DNA of 64,000 nt. Source: Cordylochernes scorpioides (taxonomy: Eukaryota > Arthropoda > Arachnida > Pseudoscorpiones > Chernetidae). The stretch covers positions 14,364,454-14,428,453 of the forward strand of contig CP092880.1 in the NCBI GenBank assembly GCA_030710605.1, in the 5' to 3' direction. Within the stretch, counting starts at the first letter, position 1. Every line of letters starts with the position of its first letter. Below, one piece after another: positions 11,079 to 21,676 of the stretch. A program made the translations under genes and the position numbers. Below the pieces are notes generated by a model that saw nothing but the letters and a program-made list of their open reading frames with translations, made no database searches and was not told where the DNA came from.

Positions 11079-11342
11079 GAGTTGCAGGAAATAGAACGTG
11101 AGAATCAGTTAATGGACATAATCGAACAACTGAACGATGAAACTATCCTTAGGCCCCTATATAACCGAGGGACGACCATTAATGATGTCGCGTATGCGGT
11201 CCTGTACCCCCATCTTAAGGAGAGTTTCCTCGCGGATACCTTACCTAAACACAAGATTGTCAAGTTCCTCAACACAGTCATCGCTGGGGACACGGATTCC
11301 ATAACTCGCAAGTCTGAACTCAAGACGATTCTAAGCTCCTGA
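11079..11342 (+). CDS. Terminal-exon-like ORF, unrecognised protein (copy 1)
   Basis: Begins immediately after a pyrimidine-rich tract ending CCCCAG (AG 11077-11078), a good 3' splice site, and runs open for about 87 codons to TGA TAG. A canonical AATAAA follows at 11444-11449. The frame stays open upstream to 11004 but that part is low-complexity intron-like sequence. The protein is acidic/amphipathic with motifs LMDIIEQLNDETI, LYPHLKESFLADTL and KIVKFLNTVIAGDTDSI and has no family I recognise. A paralogue at 16312 differs by six substitutions, five of them non-synonymous, so purifying selection is not shown. It may be the last exon of a duplicated host gene or of a retroelement. Confidence 0.45.
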   Translation, partial: ELQEIERENQLMDIIEQLNDETILRPLYNRGTTINDVAYAVLYPHLKESFLADTLPKHKIVKFLNTVIAGDTDSITRKSELKTILSS

Positions 11343-11443
11343 TAGGATCCAGACGTACCTTCGGAGAAAGCCTCGTCTGGTGTTTATATTTTCTCTACTG
11401 TTTTAAACTCTGTAAACTCTCTCTTGACCGTTGACTGGATGTC

Positions 11444-11449
11444 AATAAA
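11444..11449 (+). terminator. AATAAA polyadenylation signal
   Basis: Canonical hexamer about 100 bp after the stop codon of the 11079 ORF; conserved at 16677-16682 in the duplicate. Confidence 0.5.
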
Positions 11450-11746
11450 CCATTTTTAATTGTCAATTGTCACTCTCTCTCTCTCTCTCCTTAGCACAAT
11501 AATAGATTTTTTATGACATTATAAATATAGGCTTCCTGACAAACGAAACTAACGTAGTGAAACCTTGTATAAAGGCGCACAAAATCTCATTTAGAAAATA
11601 TGAATGGAAAAGAGTTGAGAGAGAGATATCGAGATCTTTCATATAAGTTTATATATGGTGGTTAAATACAATATAATAAATATGAATAATAATATTAAAT
11701 ATGGATATATAGGGATATAATAAATATAAAATTTATAAATAAATAT

Positions 11747-12027
11747 TTATAAAATATATCCAATGTCTTTATCGAGGGAAAGATTCCACCACTGACGTGT
11801 TGCGAGAATTCCTTTCCACAGAGTGGGCAGGTTGATGAGGTAGCTGACGTTACCAAATTCAAGACCAAGATGGTACTTTTAGATGGTAGACTTCGCCACA
11901 CTTGTCAGTTTCATTGCCTCGGGATGGAGGCCGACGCCGAAGAGCCAGGCCTACAGAACCAGAGTCGAATCACAGGAAGTGGACACCTCCCGGAGCAGAG
12001 GTCGCACGGCTCGGAAACTCCAATATC
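11747..12027 (-). pseudogene. LINE ORF2 C-terminal remnant (copy 1)
   Basis: Minus-strand frame RYWSFRAVRPLLREV ... AWLFGVGL ... SVAKSTI, then KYHLGLEFGN and a tail ending DKDIGYIL stop. The W-hydrophobic-G block followed by AK-x-x-IY-x-x-x-LGLE resembles the region after the zinc knuckle in CR1/L2-like LINE proteins (family-level memory, not a search). There are stops after STLVL (also in copy 2) and after STI (this copy only). Confidence 0.5.
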
Positions 12028-12534
12028 TGTGGGACAGAGACCCGTCACAGGTAGCACGCTTCGAGGCAGGATGGTCAGGATGGGGTAGAGCGTGGAGAGT
12101 CAGTCGTATGGAAACATCTGCGTCGTGCCCCGAGAAACATTTGCGACGCAGGTCAGCCTAGGTGATGAAGCGGGGTACAGCTACGGTGCAGGTGTACCGC
12201 TTAGCTACAGGCGTCAGGATGCGCCTGCAGCCGTGTCTAGTCCAGTGCCTAGCGCGCAATGATGGTTAGGCGATTATGGGCGTGCGCGAGTAATGAGCCC
12301 CGCAGGACGATGGTCTCCGCCTCGTACTCCGCATGATAGCTGAAGCTGGCGCATGATAGCTGGAGCTGGCTTCTCGATGGTAGAAAATTCCTATTTATCC
12401 ATTACACTCGGCTATCCGGCTTCCACTAGTGGACCCTGGTATTCTCCAGTGCAGAATCAAAGATGGTGGCGACGTTGAAGAGGTCAAACTTGGTCCTGCG
12501 AGGGCTTCTTCTGAGCTAGATGCCAGGTCCTCGC

Positions 12535-12943
12535 CGACTACTCGGAGATGTTCAGGTCACCGAGGATCCACGCGCCTCCTCTACACACCAAAACTGCGGT
12601 AATCTGGAACTGGAGGCATCGCTCTTCGGGAGCATGAGAGATGTGGGCGTTGATGCACGTCATTGAGACTCCCCGGACGGTGAGGTCGATGACAGGTATC
12701 TTGCCAGGCCATAGGATATGGCGCCGGTCGTAAACAACCCCAGACACGAAGAAGCAAGCGAAGCTTGATCTTACGATGATCGTTTTTGGGTGCAACGATG
12801 TTGCTCTAGCAAATCCAGAAGTTTTCTAGGTAGTTCAGCGATATGAAGTTCGTCTTTTGAAGGAAGCAGATATCAATCTTATACTACTTGAGAAAACAGC
12901 AGAGCTAGAGTCTCCTGCGAAGAGCGGCGATGCCACGCGTGTT
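12535..12943 (-). pseudogene. LINE endonuclease (EEP/APE-type) remnant
   Basis: Minus-strand pieces in order: NTRGIAALRRRL...KIDICFLQKT (the N-terminal part of AP-type LINE endonucleases), then VSMTCINAHISHAPEE and AWILGDLN, the GDLN metal-site motif. Stops and frameshifts interrupt it. The RT that should separate this domain from the C-terminal remnant at 11747 is missing, so the element is internally deleted. Confidence 0.55.
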
Positions 12944-13230
12944 TCGGAAGCTCATTTAGGCTGCCTATCAGAGTTCCTGGTGCTCTAGATATTCCTGTAC
13001 AGGGTACTGCTATTTTCCTCTGTAAGAGCTATTAGCTTGCTAGCCAGGTTGTCAATGGCCATTCTCTGTCATCGCTTGATTGAACGAGGAGCCGGTACAT
13101 CATCCCGTTTTATGTAAAGGCCTAGTGGAGACATTGACATTTGAAATGATTTTATTGACGATCAGTCAATTTCTACAAAAAAAAAATAATGATGATATAA
13201 ATGAATAAATGATGAGAATGTATAATTATT

Positions 13231-13422
13231 TTAGGAGCTAGGGAGGCTCCACCACCTTGATAAGGTTCTCCTCGAGACAAGGAGGGGGTCTTCTTGGACT
13301 CCTCGCATCTCCAGGCCCAGGAAGTACTTGTAGATGCAGGTCTTGGCAGATGCCATGATGGCCAAGGCGTTGTCCTCCAGGTCATGTCCGAAGATCCAGC
13401 TCTGCAGGTCAGGATGATGGTG
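13231..13422 (-). pseudogene. LINE C-terminal fragment abutting the minisatellite (copy 1)
   Basis: Open minus-strand frame HHPDLQSWIFGHDL ... AKTCIYKYFLGLEM ... WWSLPSS stop, paralogous in layout to the 11747 fragment (WxFG, AK-x-x-IYKY-x-LGLE). The 11-bp minisatellite starts at its 5' edge, as in copy 2. Confidence 0.45.
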
Positions 13423-15535
13423 AAAGCCTAGTGAAGTCCTAGTGAAAGCCTATTGAATTCCTAGTGAAAGCCTAGTGAAAGCCTATTGAAGTCCTAGTGA
13501 AGTCCTAGTGAAGCCCTAGTGAAGTCCTAGTGAAAGCCTAGTGAATTCCTAGTGAAGTCCTAGTGAAGCCCTAGTGAAGTCCTAGTGAAAGCCTAGTGAA
13601 TTCCTAGTGAAAGCCTAGTGAATTCCTAGTGAAAGCCTAGTGAAAGCCTAGTGAATTCCTAGTGAAAGCCTATTGAAGTCCTAGTGAAGTCCTAGTGAAG
13701 TCCTAGTGAAGCCCTAGTGAAGTCCTAGTGAAAGCCTAGTGAATTCCTAGTGAAAGCCTAGTGAAGTCCTAGTGAAGTCCTAGTAAAGCCCTAGTGAAGT
13801 CCTAGTGAAAGCCTAGTGAATTCCTAGTGAAAGCCTAGTGAAGTCCTAGTGAAGTCCTAGTAAAGCCCTAGTGAAGTCCTAGTGAAAGCCTAGTGAATTC
13901 CTAGTGAAAGCCTAGTGAAGTCCTAGTGAAGTCCTAGTAAAGCCCTAGTGAAGTCCTAGTGAAAGCCTAGTGAATTCCTAGTGAAAGCCTAGTGAAGTCC
14001 TAGTGAAGTCCTAGTAAAGCCCTAGTGAAGTCCTAGTGAAAGCCTAGTGAAGTCCTAGTGAAGTCCTAGTAAAGCCCTAGTGAAGTCCTAGTGAAAGCCT
14101 AGTGAATTCCTAGTGAAAGCCTAGTGAAGTCCTAGTGAAGTCCTAGTAAAGCCCTAGTGAATTCCTAGTGAAAGCCTAGTGAAGTCCTAGTGAAGTCCTA
14201 GTAAAGCCCTAGTGAAGTCCTAGTGAAAGCCTAGTGAATTCCTAGTGAAAGCCTAGTGAAGTCCTAGTGAAGTCCTAGTGAAGCCCTAGTGAAGTCCTAG
14301 TGAAAGCCTAGTGAATTCCTAGTGAAAGCCTAGTGAAGTCCTAGTGAAGTCCTAGTGAAGCCCTAGTGAAGTCCTAGTGAAAGCCTAGTGAATTCCTAGT
14401 GAAAGCCTAGTGAAGTCCTAGTGAAGTCCTAGTGAAGTCCTAGTGAAGTCCTAGTGAAAGCCTAGTGAAGTCCTAGTGAAGTCCTAGTGAAAGCCTAGTG
14501 AAGTCCTAGTGAAGTCCTAGTGAAAGCCTAGTGAATTCCTAGTGAAAGCCTAGTGAAGTCCTAGTGAAGTCCTAGTGAAGCCCTAGTGAAGTCCTAGTGA
14601 AAGCCTAGTGAATTCCTAGTGAAAGCCTAGTGAAGTCCTAGTGAAGTCCTAGTGAAGCCCTAGTGAAGTCCTAGTGAAAGCCTAGTGAATTCCTAGTGAA
14701 AGCCTAGTGAAGTCCTAGTGAAGTCCTAGTGAAGCCCTAGTGAAGTCCTAGTGAAAGCCTAGTGAAAGCCTAGTGAAGTCCTAGTGAAGTCCTAGTGAAG
14801 TCCTAGTGAAAGCCTAGTGAAGTCCTAGTGAAAGCCTAGTGAAGTCCTAGTGAAGTCCTAGTGAAGCCCTAGTGAAGTCCTAGTGAAAGCCTAGTGAATT
14901 CCTAGTGAAAGCCTAGTGAAGTCCTAGTGAAGTCCTAGTGAAGTCCTAGTGAAGTCCTAGTGAAAGCCTAGTGAAGTCCTAGTGAAGTCCTAGTGAAAGC
15001 CTAGTGAAGTCCTAGTGAAGTCCTAGTGAAGTCCTAGTGAAGTCCTAGTGAAGTCCTAGTGAAGTCCTAGTGAAGTCCTAGTGAAAGCCTAGTGAAGTCC
15101 TAGTGAAGACCTAGTGAAGTCCTAGTGAAGTCCTAGTGAAGTCCTAGTGAAGCCCTAGTGAAGTCCTAGTGAAAGCCTAGTGAATTCCTAGTGAAAGCCT
15201 AGTGAAGTCCTAGTGAAGTCCTAGTGAAGTCCTAGTGAAGTCCTAGTGAAAGCCTAGTGAAGTCCTAGTGAAGTCCTAGTGAAAGCCTAGTGAAGTCCTA
15301 GTGAAGTCCTAGTGAAGTCCTAGTGAAAGCCTAGTGAAGTCCTAGTGAAGTCCTAGTGAAGTCCTAGTGAAGTCCTAGTGAAAGCTTAGTGAAGTCCTAG
15401 TGAAGTCCTAGTGAAGTCCTAGTGAAGTCCTAGTGAAAGCCTAGTGAAGTCCTAGTGAAGTCCTAGTGAAGTCCTAGTGAAGTCCTAGTGAAGTCCTAGT
15501 GAAAGCCTAGTGAAGTCCTAGTGAAGTCCTAGTGG
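13423..15535. repeat. 11-bp minisatellite array, about 190 units
   Basis: Unit GTGAAGTCCTA with alternating variants in the middle (AGTC, AAGC, ATTC, AGCC). The variants form a repeated seven-unit (77-bp) higher-order pattern, clearest between about 13758 and 14240. The array lies between the LINE C-terminal fragment and the 15546 ORF. Confidence 0.95.
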
Positions 15536-15545
15536 AGAGAAAAAA

Positions 15546-15839
15546 ATGTTTCCGAGAGAGGCAAATAGAAAATTGGAATATTTGCCTAGGGCATCAGGTC
15601 AAAAGAATTGTGTTTATATAAAAAATACTCGGTGTTTTGAAGCGGTCTATGACATCACGTCCCACAAAAATGACAATAGCAAAATGGAATTTGACATTAT
15701 TCCACGCCGACAATATTTGATTTTTTTATTTATTTTAAAACGTCCACGACATTTTTATCTCTCTGAAACTTTTCTACATTTGTGGAGTTTATTTTTTTCT
15801 TTAGATGTTAAAGAAAGAGAAATGTACTTTTATGAATAA
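15546..15839 (+). CDS. Hypothetical ORF after the minisatellite (copy 1)
   Basis: 97 codons starting MFPREANRKLEY. The duplicate at 19126 keeps the frame despite an in-frame three-base indel (one extra Arg) and several substitutions, then diverges at the C-terminus. No domain recognised; short and AT-rich, so it may be non-coding. Confidence 0.22.
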   Translation: MFPREANRKLEYLPRASGQKNCVYIKNTRCFEAVYDITSHKNDNSKMEFDIIPRRQYLIFLFILKRPRHFYLSETFLHLWSLFFSLDVKEREMYFYE

Positions 15840-16311
15840 TAATAATGATTGTCATATTTGGAGAAATTCTTATATAAAAATATATTTTTTTATATCTTAA
15901 CATCTTTATTAAAGTTTAAAGGGTACCTTTTAGACATTAATGACAAAGTCGCATCTCAGATAAATTGTTAAGTTATTGATATACTTGTATTACAATTAAA
16001 AATCAGAGTAGTTACGATTCAAGATAAAAAATATGTGAAAAACGTTTAAAAACACTTTTACTGTAAGTGCACCACGTGTCTACACATGTGAAAAGTAGAG
16101 AGGTGTCCTCTTACCGGAGAGTTGCTAAATTGTAAAAATGGTAATTTTGCAAATGAAAACTGTCCTTTGTGGAGATGTATCCGCTAGCGGGTGTCCACTA
16201 AAGAGAGGTTCTACTGTATATTGAGAAATATTTCTGTAATGTGTGTGTGTTTTAAAATAAATTCTTATACACACACTCTCTCCGCCTCTAATTCCTGTTC
16301 CGACGCCCCAG

Positions 16312-16575
16312 GAGTTGCAGGAAATGGAACGTGAGAAACAGTTAATGGACATAATCGAACAACTGAACGATGAAACTATCCTTAGGCCCCTATATAACCG
16401 AGGGACAACCATTAATGATGTCGCGTATGGGGTCCTGTACCCCCATCTTAGGGAGAGTTTCCTCGCGGATACCTTACCTAAACACAAGATTGTCAAGTTC
16501 CTCAACACAGTCATCGCTGGGGACACGGATTCCATAACTCGCAAGTCTGAACTCAAGACGATTCAAAGCTCCTGA
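16312..16575 (+). CDS. Terminal-exon-like ORF, unrecognised protein (copy 2)
   Basis: Paralogue of 11079-11342 with the same acceptor-like tract (CCCCAG ending 16311), stop pair TGA TAG and AATAAA at 16677-16682. Differences from copy 1 are I/M, N/K, A/G, K/R and L/Q plus one silent change. No frame-breaking change is seen in either copy. Confidence 0.45.
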   Translation, partial: ELQEMEREKQLMDIIEQLNDETILRPLYNRGTTINDVAYGVLYPHLRESFLADTLPKHKIVKFLNTVIAGDTDSITRKSELKTIQSS

Positions 16576-16968
16576 TAGGATCCAGACGTACCTTCGGAGA
16601 AGGCCTCGTCTGGTGTATATATTTTCTCTACTATTTTAAACTCTGTAAACTCTCTCTTGACCGTTGACTAGATGTCAATAAACCATTTTTAATTCTCAAT
16701 TGTCATACTCTCTTTCTCCTTAACACAATAATAGATTTTTATGACATTATAAATATAGGTTTCCTGACAAAAGAAACTAACGTAGTGAAACCTTGTATAA
16801 AGGCGCACAAAATCTCATTTAGAAAATAAGAATGAAAAAGAGTTGAGAGATATTGAGATGGTTCATACAAGTTTATATATGGTGGTTAAATACTGTATAA
16901 TAAATATGAATAATAATATTAAATATGGATATAGGGATATAATAAATATAAAATTGATAAATAAATAT

Positions 16969-17250
16969 TTATAAATTATATGCAATGTCTTTATCGAGGG
17001 AAAGATTCCACCACTGACGTGTTGCGAGAGTTCTTTTCCACAGAGTGGGCAGGTTGATGAGGTAGCTGGCATTACCCAATTCAAGACCAAGATGGTACTT
17101 GTAAATGGTAGACTTCGCCACACTTGTCAGTTTCATTGCCTCGGGATGGAGGCCGACGCCGAAGAGCCAGGCCTACAGAACCAGAGTCAAATCACAGGAA
17201 GTGAACACCTCCCGGAGCAGGGTTCGCACGGCTCGGAAACTCCAATATCT
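16969..17250 (-). pseudogene. LINE ORF2 C-terminal remnant (copy 2)
   Basis: As at 11747-12027, but the AWLFGVGL...KSTIYKYHLGLEL part is open to its end (YNL stop). This shows that the stop after STI in copy 1 is secondary. The TAG before AWLFG is shared by both copies. Confidence 0.5.
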
Positions 17251-18152
17251 GTGGGTCAGCGACCCGTCACAGATAGCACGCCTCAAGTCAGGATGGTCAG
17301 GATGGGGTAGAGCGTGGAGAGTCAGTCGTATGGCAACATCTGCGTCGTGCCCCGAGAAACATTTGCGACGCAGGTCAGCCTAGGGGATGAAGCGGGGAAC
17401 AGCTACGGTGCAGGTGTACCGCTTAGCTACAGGCGCCAGGATACGCCTGCAGCCGTGTTGAGTCCAGTGCCCAGCGCGCTATGACTGGTTAGGCGATTAT
17501 GGGCGTGAACGAGTAATGAGCCCCGCAGGACGATGGTCTCCGCCTCGTACTCCGCATGATAGCTGCAGCTGACTTCTCGATGTTAGAAAATTCCTATTTA
17601 TCCATTACACTCGGCTATCCGGCTTCCACTAGTGGACCCTGGTGTTCTCCAGTGCAGAATCAAAGATGGTAGCGACGTTGAAGAGGTCAAATTTGTCCTG
17701 CGAGGGCTTATTCTGAACTAGATGCCAGGTCCTCGCCGACTACTTGGAGATGTTCAGGTCACCGAGGATCCACGCGCCTCCTCCACACACCAAAACTGCG
17801 GTAATCTGGAACTGGAGGTATCGCTCTTCGGGAGCATGAGAGACGTGGGCGTTGACGCACGTCATTGAGACTCCCCGGATTTAGGCTGCCTATCAGAGTT
17901 CCTGGTGCTCTAGAGATTCTTGTACAGGGTACTGCTTTTTTCCTCTGTAAGAGCCATTAGCTCGCTTGCCAGGTTGCCAATGGCCATTCTCTGTCATCGC
18001 TTGATTGGGCGAGGAGCCGGTACATCATCCCGTTTTATGTAAAGGCCTAGTGGAGACATTGACAATTGAAATGATTTTATTGACGATCAGTCAATTTCTA
18101 CAAAAAAATAATGATAATATAAATGAATAAATGATGAGAATGTATAATGATT
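17251..18152 (-). pseudogene. LINE endonuclease-region remnant, internally deleted (copy 2)
   Basis: Aligns with about 12030-13230 of unit 1, but jumps near 17880 from CTCCCCGGA to TTTAGGCTGCC, removing most of the N-terminal endonuclease part present in copy 1. Confidence 0.45.
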
Positions 18153-18344
18153 TTAGGAGCTAGGAAGGCTCCACCACCTTGATAAGGTCCTCCTCGAGAC
18201 GAGGAGGGGGTCTTCTTGGACTCCTTTCATCTCCAGGCCCAGGAAATGCTTGTAGATGCGGGTCTTGGCAGATGACATGATGGCCAAGGCGTTGTCCTCC
18301 AGGTCATGTCCGAAGATCCAGCTCTGCAGGTCAGGATGATGGTG
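18153..18344 (-). pseudogene. LINE C-terminal fragment abutting the minisatellite (copy 2)
   Basis: Same open frame as 13231-13422 with a few substitutions (for example ASAKTC to SSAKTR). Confidence 0.45.
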
Positions 18345-19114
18345 AAAGCCTAGTGAAGTCCTAGTGAAGTCCTAGTGAAAGCCTATTGAATTCCTAGTGA
18401 AAGCCTAGTGAATTCCTAGTGAAAGCCTAGTGAATTCCTAGTGAAAGCCTAGTGAAGTCCTAGTGAAAGCCTAGTGAATTCCTAGTGAAAGCCTAGTGAA
18501 TTCCTAGTGAAAGCCTAGTGAAGTCCTAGTGAAAGCCTAGTGAAGTCCTAGTGAAAGCCTAGTGAATTCCTAGTGAAAGCCTAGTGAATTCCTAGTGAAA
18601 GCCTAGTGAATTCCTAGTGAAAGCCTAGTGAATTCCTAGTGAAAGCCTAGTGAATTCCTAGTGAAAGCCTAGTGAATTCCTAGTGAAAGCCTAATGAATT
18701 CCTAGTGAAGTCCTAGTGAAGTCCTAGTGAATCCCCAGTGAAGTCCTAGTGAAAGCCTAGTGAATTCCTAGTGAAAGCCTAGTGAATTCCTAGTGAAAGC
18801 CTAGTGAATTCCTAGTGAAAGCCTAGTGAATTCCTAGTGAAAGCCTAGTGAATTCCTAGTGAAAGCCTAGTGAATTCCTAGTGAAAGCCTAGTGAATTCC
18901 TAGTGAAAGCCTAATGAATTCCTAGTGAAGTCCTAGTGAAGTCCTAGTGAATCCCCAGTGAAGTCCTAGTGAAAGCCTAGTGAATTCCTAGTGAAAGCCT
19001 AGTGAATTCCTAGTGAAAGCCTAATGAATTCCTAGTGAAGTCCTAGTGAAGTCCTAGTGAATCCCCAGTGAAGTCCTAGTGAAAGCCTAGTAAAGGCCTA
19101 GTGAAGACCTAGTG
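18345..19114. repeat. 11-bp minisatellite array, about 70 units
   Basis: Same unit as 13423-15535, but dominated by alternating AAGC and ATTC variants (a 22-bp period) with a repeated ATCCCC-bearing block near the right end. Variant usage differs from array 1, so the arrays have homogenised separately. Confidence 0.95.
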
Positions 19115-19125
19115 GAGAGAAAAAA

Positions 19126-19554
19126 ATGTTTCCGAGAGAGGCAAATAGAAAATTGGAATATTTGCCTAGGGCATCAGGTCAAAAGAATTGTGTTTATATA
19201 AAAAATACTCGGCGGTGTTTTGAAGCGGTCTATGACATCACGTCCCACAAAAATGACAATAGCAAAATGGAATTTGACATTATTCCACGCCGACAATATT
19301 TGATTTTTTTATTCATTTTAAAACGAACACGACATTTTTATCTTTCTGAAACTTTTCTACATTTGTGGAGTTTGTTATTTTCTTTAGATATGTTAAAGAA
19401 AGAGAAATCTACTTTTATGAATAATAATAATAATGATTGTCATATTTGGAGAAATTCTTATATATATATTTTTTATATCTTAACATCTTTATTAAAGTTT
19501 AAAGGAGACCTTTTAGACATTAATGACAAAGTTGCATTTCAGATAAATTGTTAA
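19126..19554 (+). CDS. Hypothetical ORF after the minisatellite (copy 2)
   Basis: 142 codons; the first ~85 match the 15546 ORF. The extension is AT-rich with an Asn run. No recognised domain. Confidence 0.2.
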   Translation: MFPREANRKLEYLPRASGQKNCVYIKNTRRCFEAVYDITSHKNDNSKMEFDIIPRRQYLIFLFILKRTRHFYLSETFLHLWSLLFSLDMLKKEKSTFMNNNNNDCHIWRNSYIYIFYILTSLLKFKGDLLDINDKVAFQINC

Positions 19555-19837
19555 GTTATTGATTTACTTGTATTACAATTAAAAATCAAAGTAGTTACGA
19601 TTCGAGATAAAATTGTGTGAAAAACGTTTAAAAACTTCAAAAATATTTTCTCACAATGAGTTTCTTTTTATTTTATTATTTTTTTATTCATTTTTATAAA
19701 TAGAAATTCATTATACGAAAATAATTTTGTAGTTTTTAAAACTTAATTTAACCAATACGATACAAAACCTCTCTCCTTCAACACCATTATTTAGAAGATT
19801 CAAATTCGAATATCTTTTAAAATTATCAACTGATAAT

Positions 19838-20157
19838 TCAATTAAGAATAAGGCATCTTCTTATCATGTAACTGAAAGTTACCGATGGTTTGCACCATCT
19901 ATCGGAATAAATATCAACTATTCGTTGATTTTTTAAAATTATTCCAGAATTGGCCAAATACCCATTCTTGATTAATCAAGAAAAGCTAACCAATTTGGCC
20001 GATTATGGAATAATTAAAAATCAACAAATAGTTTATATTTATCCCGATAGATGGCGCAAGCCATCAGCAACTTTCAGTTACACGATAAGGAGATGCCTTT
20101 TTCTTAATTTATGAACCTTATCCCAGTACAATGTCACATTTGTACTATTTTTTTCAC
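19838..20157. mobile_element. Foldback element, family D, ribozyme lost
   Basis: Inverted arms (GCATCTCCTTATC... and ...GATAAGGAGATGC; CCATCTATCGGAATAAATA and its complement). The centre GAAAAGCTAACC joins straight to the opposite arm, so the ribozyme has been deleted. The right edge runs into the assembly gap. Confidence 0.6.
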
Positions 20158-20257
20158 NNNNNNNNNNNNNNNNNNNNNNNNNNNNNNNNNNNNNNNNNNN
20201 NNNNNNNNNNNNNNNNNNNNNNNNNNNNNNNNNNNNNNNNNNNNNNNNNNNNNNNNN
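20158..20257. other. Assembly gap (100 N)
   Basis: A run of exactly 100 N, the conventional placeholder for a gap of unknown size. Confidence 1.
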
Positions 20258-20394
20258 ATGATTATTTAATGTTTCAATATATTATATTGTGAATATAAAG
20301 TACACAAAAATGAAACAATCACAAAGTATACATAGAAAATATAAAACCATAAACAGAGAATAAAAGGTTTTAAATAATATAAAGTATATATTAT

Positions 20395-20680
20395 AATGCA
20401 TTAGCATTCCATCTGTTATGAAAATTCGAAACTATCATAGACGCGTGTGATTCTTTTAAAAATTAAACTTTTGGAATTCCAAGAGTCTAGTATCAGTATC
20501 ACTATAAAAGGAAAATAGAAAAATGCAATATAACAGCGGTATGGTAGATGAGCGTGCGGGTTCACCACTGATGAGCCACGCCCTCCCATTAATTTTTCCA
20601 TTGTAGTAAGGGTAGTATAAATTGTTTAAATTTAAAAGAATCCTACGCGTCTATAATAGTTTCGAATTTTTCATGAAGTA
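20395..20680. mobile_element. Foldback element, family E, with hammerhead-like pieces
   Basis: Inverted arms containing ACGCGT and AAACTAT/ATAGTTT blocks. The centre carries AGCGGUA followed by UGGU...ACCA and CUGAUGA (the 5' half of a hammerhead in stem III-stem I order), then GCC. No downstream GAAA is found in this copy. Confidence 0.5.
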
Positions 20681-20720
20681 CACATATATAGAGATTATAA
20701 AGTAAGTATACAGGGGGTAA

Positions 20721-20990
20721 CAAAGTACAAACAAAAGGAATATAAAAGATAGAATAGACGAACATAGAAGAAATATTAAAAACAAAGACCCCAAATCTCT
20801 AATAGTACAACATATTAGAAACACAGATCACGATTTCAACCTAGCAAACCCTAATATTCATTATACAAACATAAATAGTAAATACAAAAGATTAATACTG
20901 GAAGCACTGATTTCATCAAAATATAATAGTATAAATAGACACATAGATATCCCGGAGACATATGATAGGCTGGTCCAAATACTAAAATAG
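20721..20990 (+). pseudogene. Penelope-like element GIY-YIG endonuclease C-terminal fragment
   Basis: Open frame of about 89 codons ending in TAG, with RIDEHRRNIKN, an H-x-x-x-x-DHDF segment, YKRLILEAL and INRHIDIPE. These match the order of conserved Arg/His, His, Glu and Asn blocks at the C-terminal end of Penelope-like GIY-YIG endonucleases (family knowledge). The GIY and YIG motifs and the reverse transcriptase are missing: TAA at 20718-20720 stops the frame upstream. It overlaps the expected source of the HHR family, since Penelope-like elements are known carriers of type I hammerheads. Confidence 0.6.
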
Positions 20991-21540
20991 AATTATCCGT
21001 TTTCTCTTCATTACACCACTTAACAATTTTGCATATAATAATATAAACCAATTAAAAAAAAAATTACATAGCAATAATTTTTCTTAAATAATAAAATATA
21101 AAACTACATAAATAATCCTAGATATGCAAAAAAATAGCTTATATATATATATATGTATAGATAAATATAGGGCATATACTGGATATAAATTATTGGTAAA
21201 CTAGTATTTCTAGGGGCAACACGCCTCTCTTTATCAAGGCTTTTCTTTGATTTAAACTAAATCACGTGGGTATGCGATCCACTCGCGCTGTGCAAGACCA
21301 AAGCGAGAAACCATTTAAAGAAAATATTTATAACTGTAAATACATGACTACTTAAAATTATATCCATTATTCCTGTAGAAGGGCAGCTTACGCCCGAAAG
21401 CTCGAATTTATTTTTCAAATAAAGAAACTTATCCTTTTTAAATCTTTTCGTTATTAGAATATAAAGTATGTACGCAGAAAATACTAAGTTCATACAAAGT
21501 GTATATAAAGTACCTATACAGGTAATCTAAAGTATATACT
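20991..21540 (+). other. AT-rich tail after the endonuclease fragment
   Basis: No gene. Contains a hairpin-forming GGGCAGCTTACGCCCGAAAG at about 21378-21397 and, on the minus strand near 21235-21200, CTTGATAAAGAGAGGCG. Both look like decayed hammerhead-type ends. Confidence 0.35.
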
Positions 21541-21676
21541 CAGTGGAGGATTAAGTACATAAACATTAGGTAAGAGTTCCTATACGCCAAACATAAAATA
21601 TCTATACAATGCATGTATATATTACAAAAATGAATTCTGCTGTTGATTTTGGAAAATAGATATATATAATTATTTT

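Larger units (their letters stand above)
10859..16051 (+). repeat. Segmental duplication, unit 1
   Basis: Collinear with 16095-19634: MITE remainder, terminal-exon-like ORF, minus-strand LINE remnants, 11-bp minisatellite and the 15546 ORF occur in the same order in both units. Unit 1 is longer because its minisatellite is about 2.1 kb instead of 0.8 kb and because unit 2 lacks part of the endonuclease region. Confidence 0.8.
16095..19634 (+). repeat. Segmental duplication, unit 2
   Basis: Second copy of the block at 10859-16051, beginning inside the MITE and ending near GTTTAAAAACTT. The junction at about 16052-16094 holds a small SINE fragment (ACTGTAAGTGCACCACGTGT). Confidence 0.8.

Noticed and set aside
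11870..12161. Plus-strand 72-aa and 92-aa ORFs, duplicated at 17092-17383
   Set aside because: They are antisense to the LINE C-terminal remnant, whose minus-strand frame shows the recognisable motifs.
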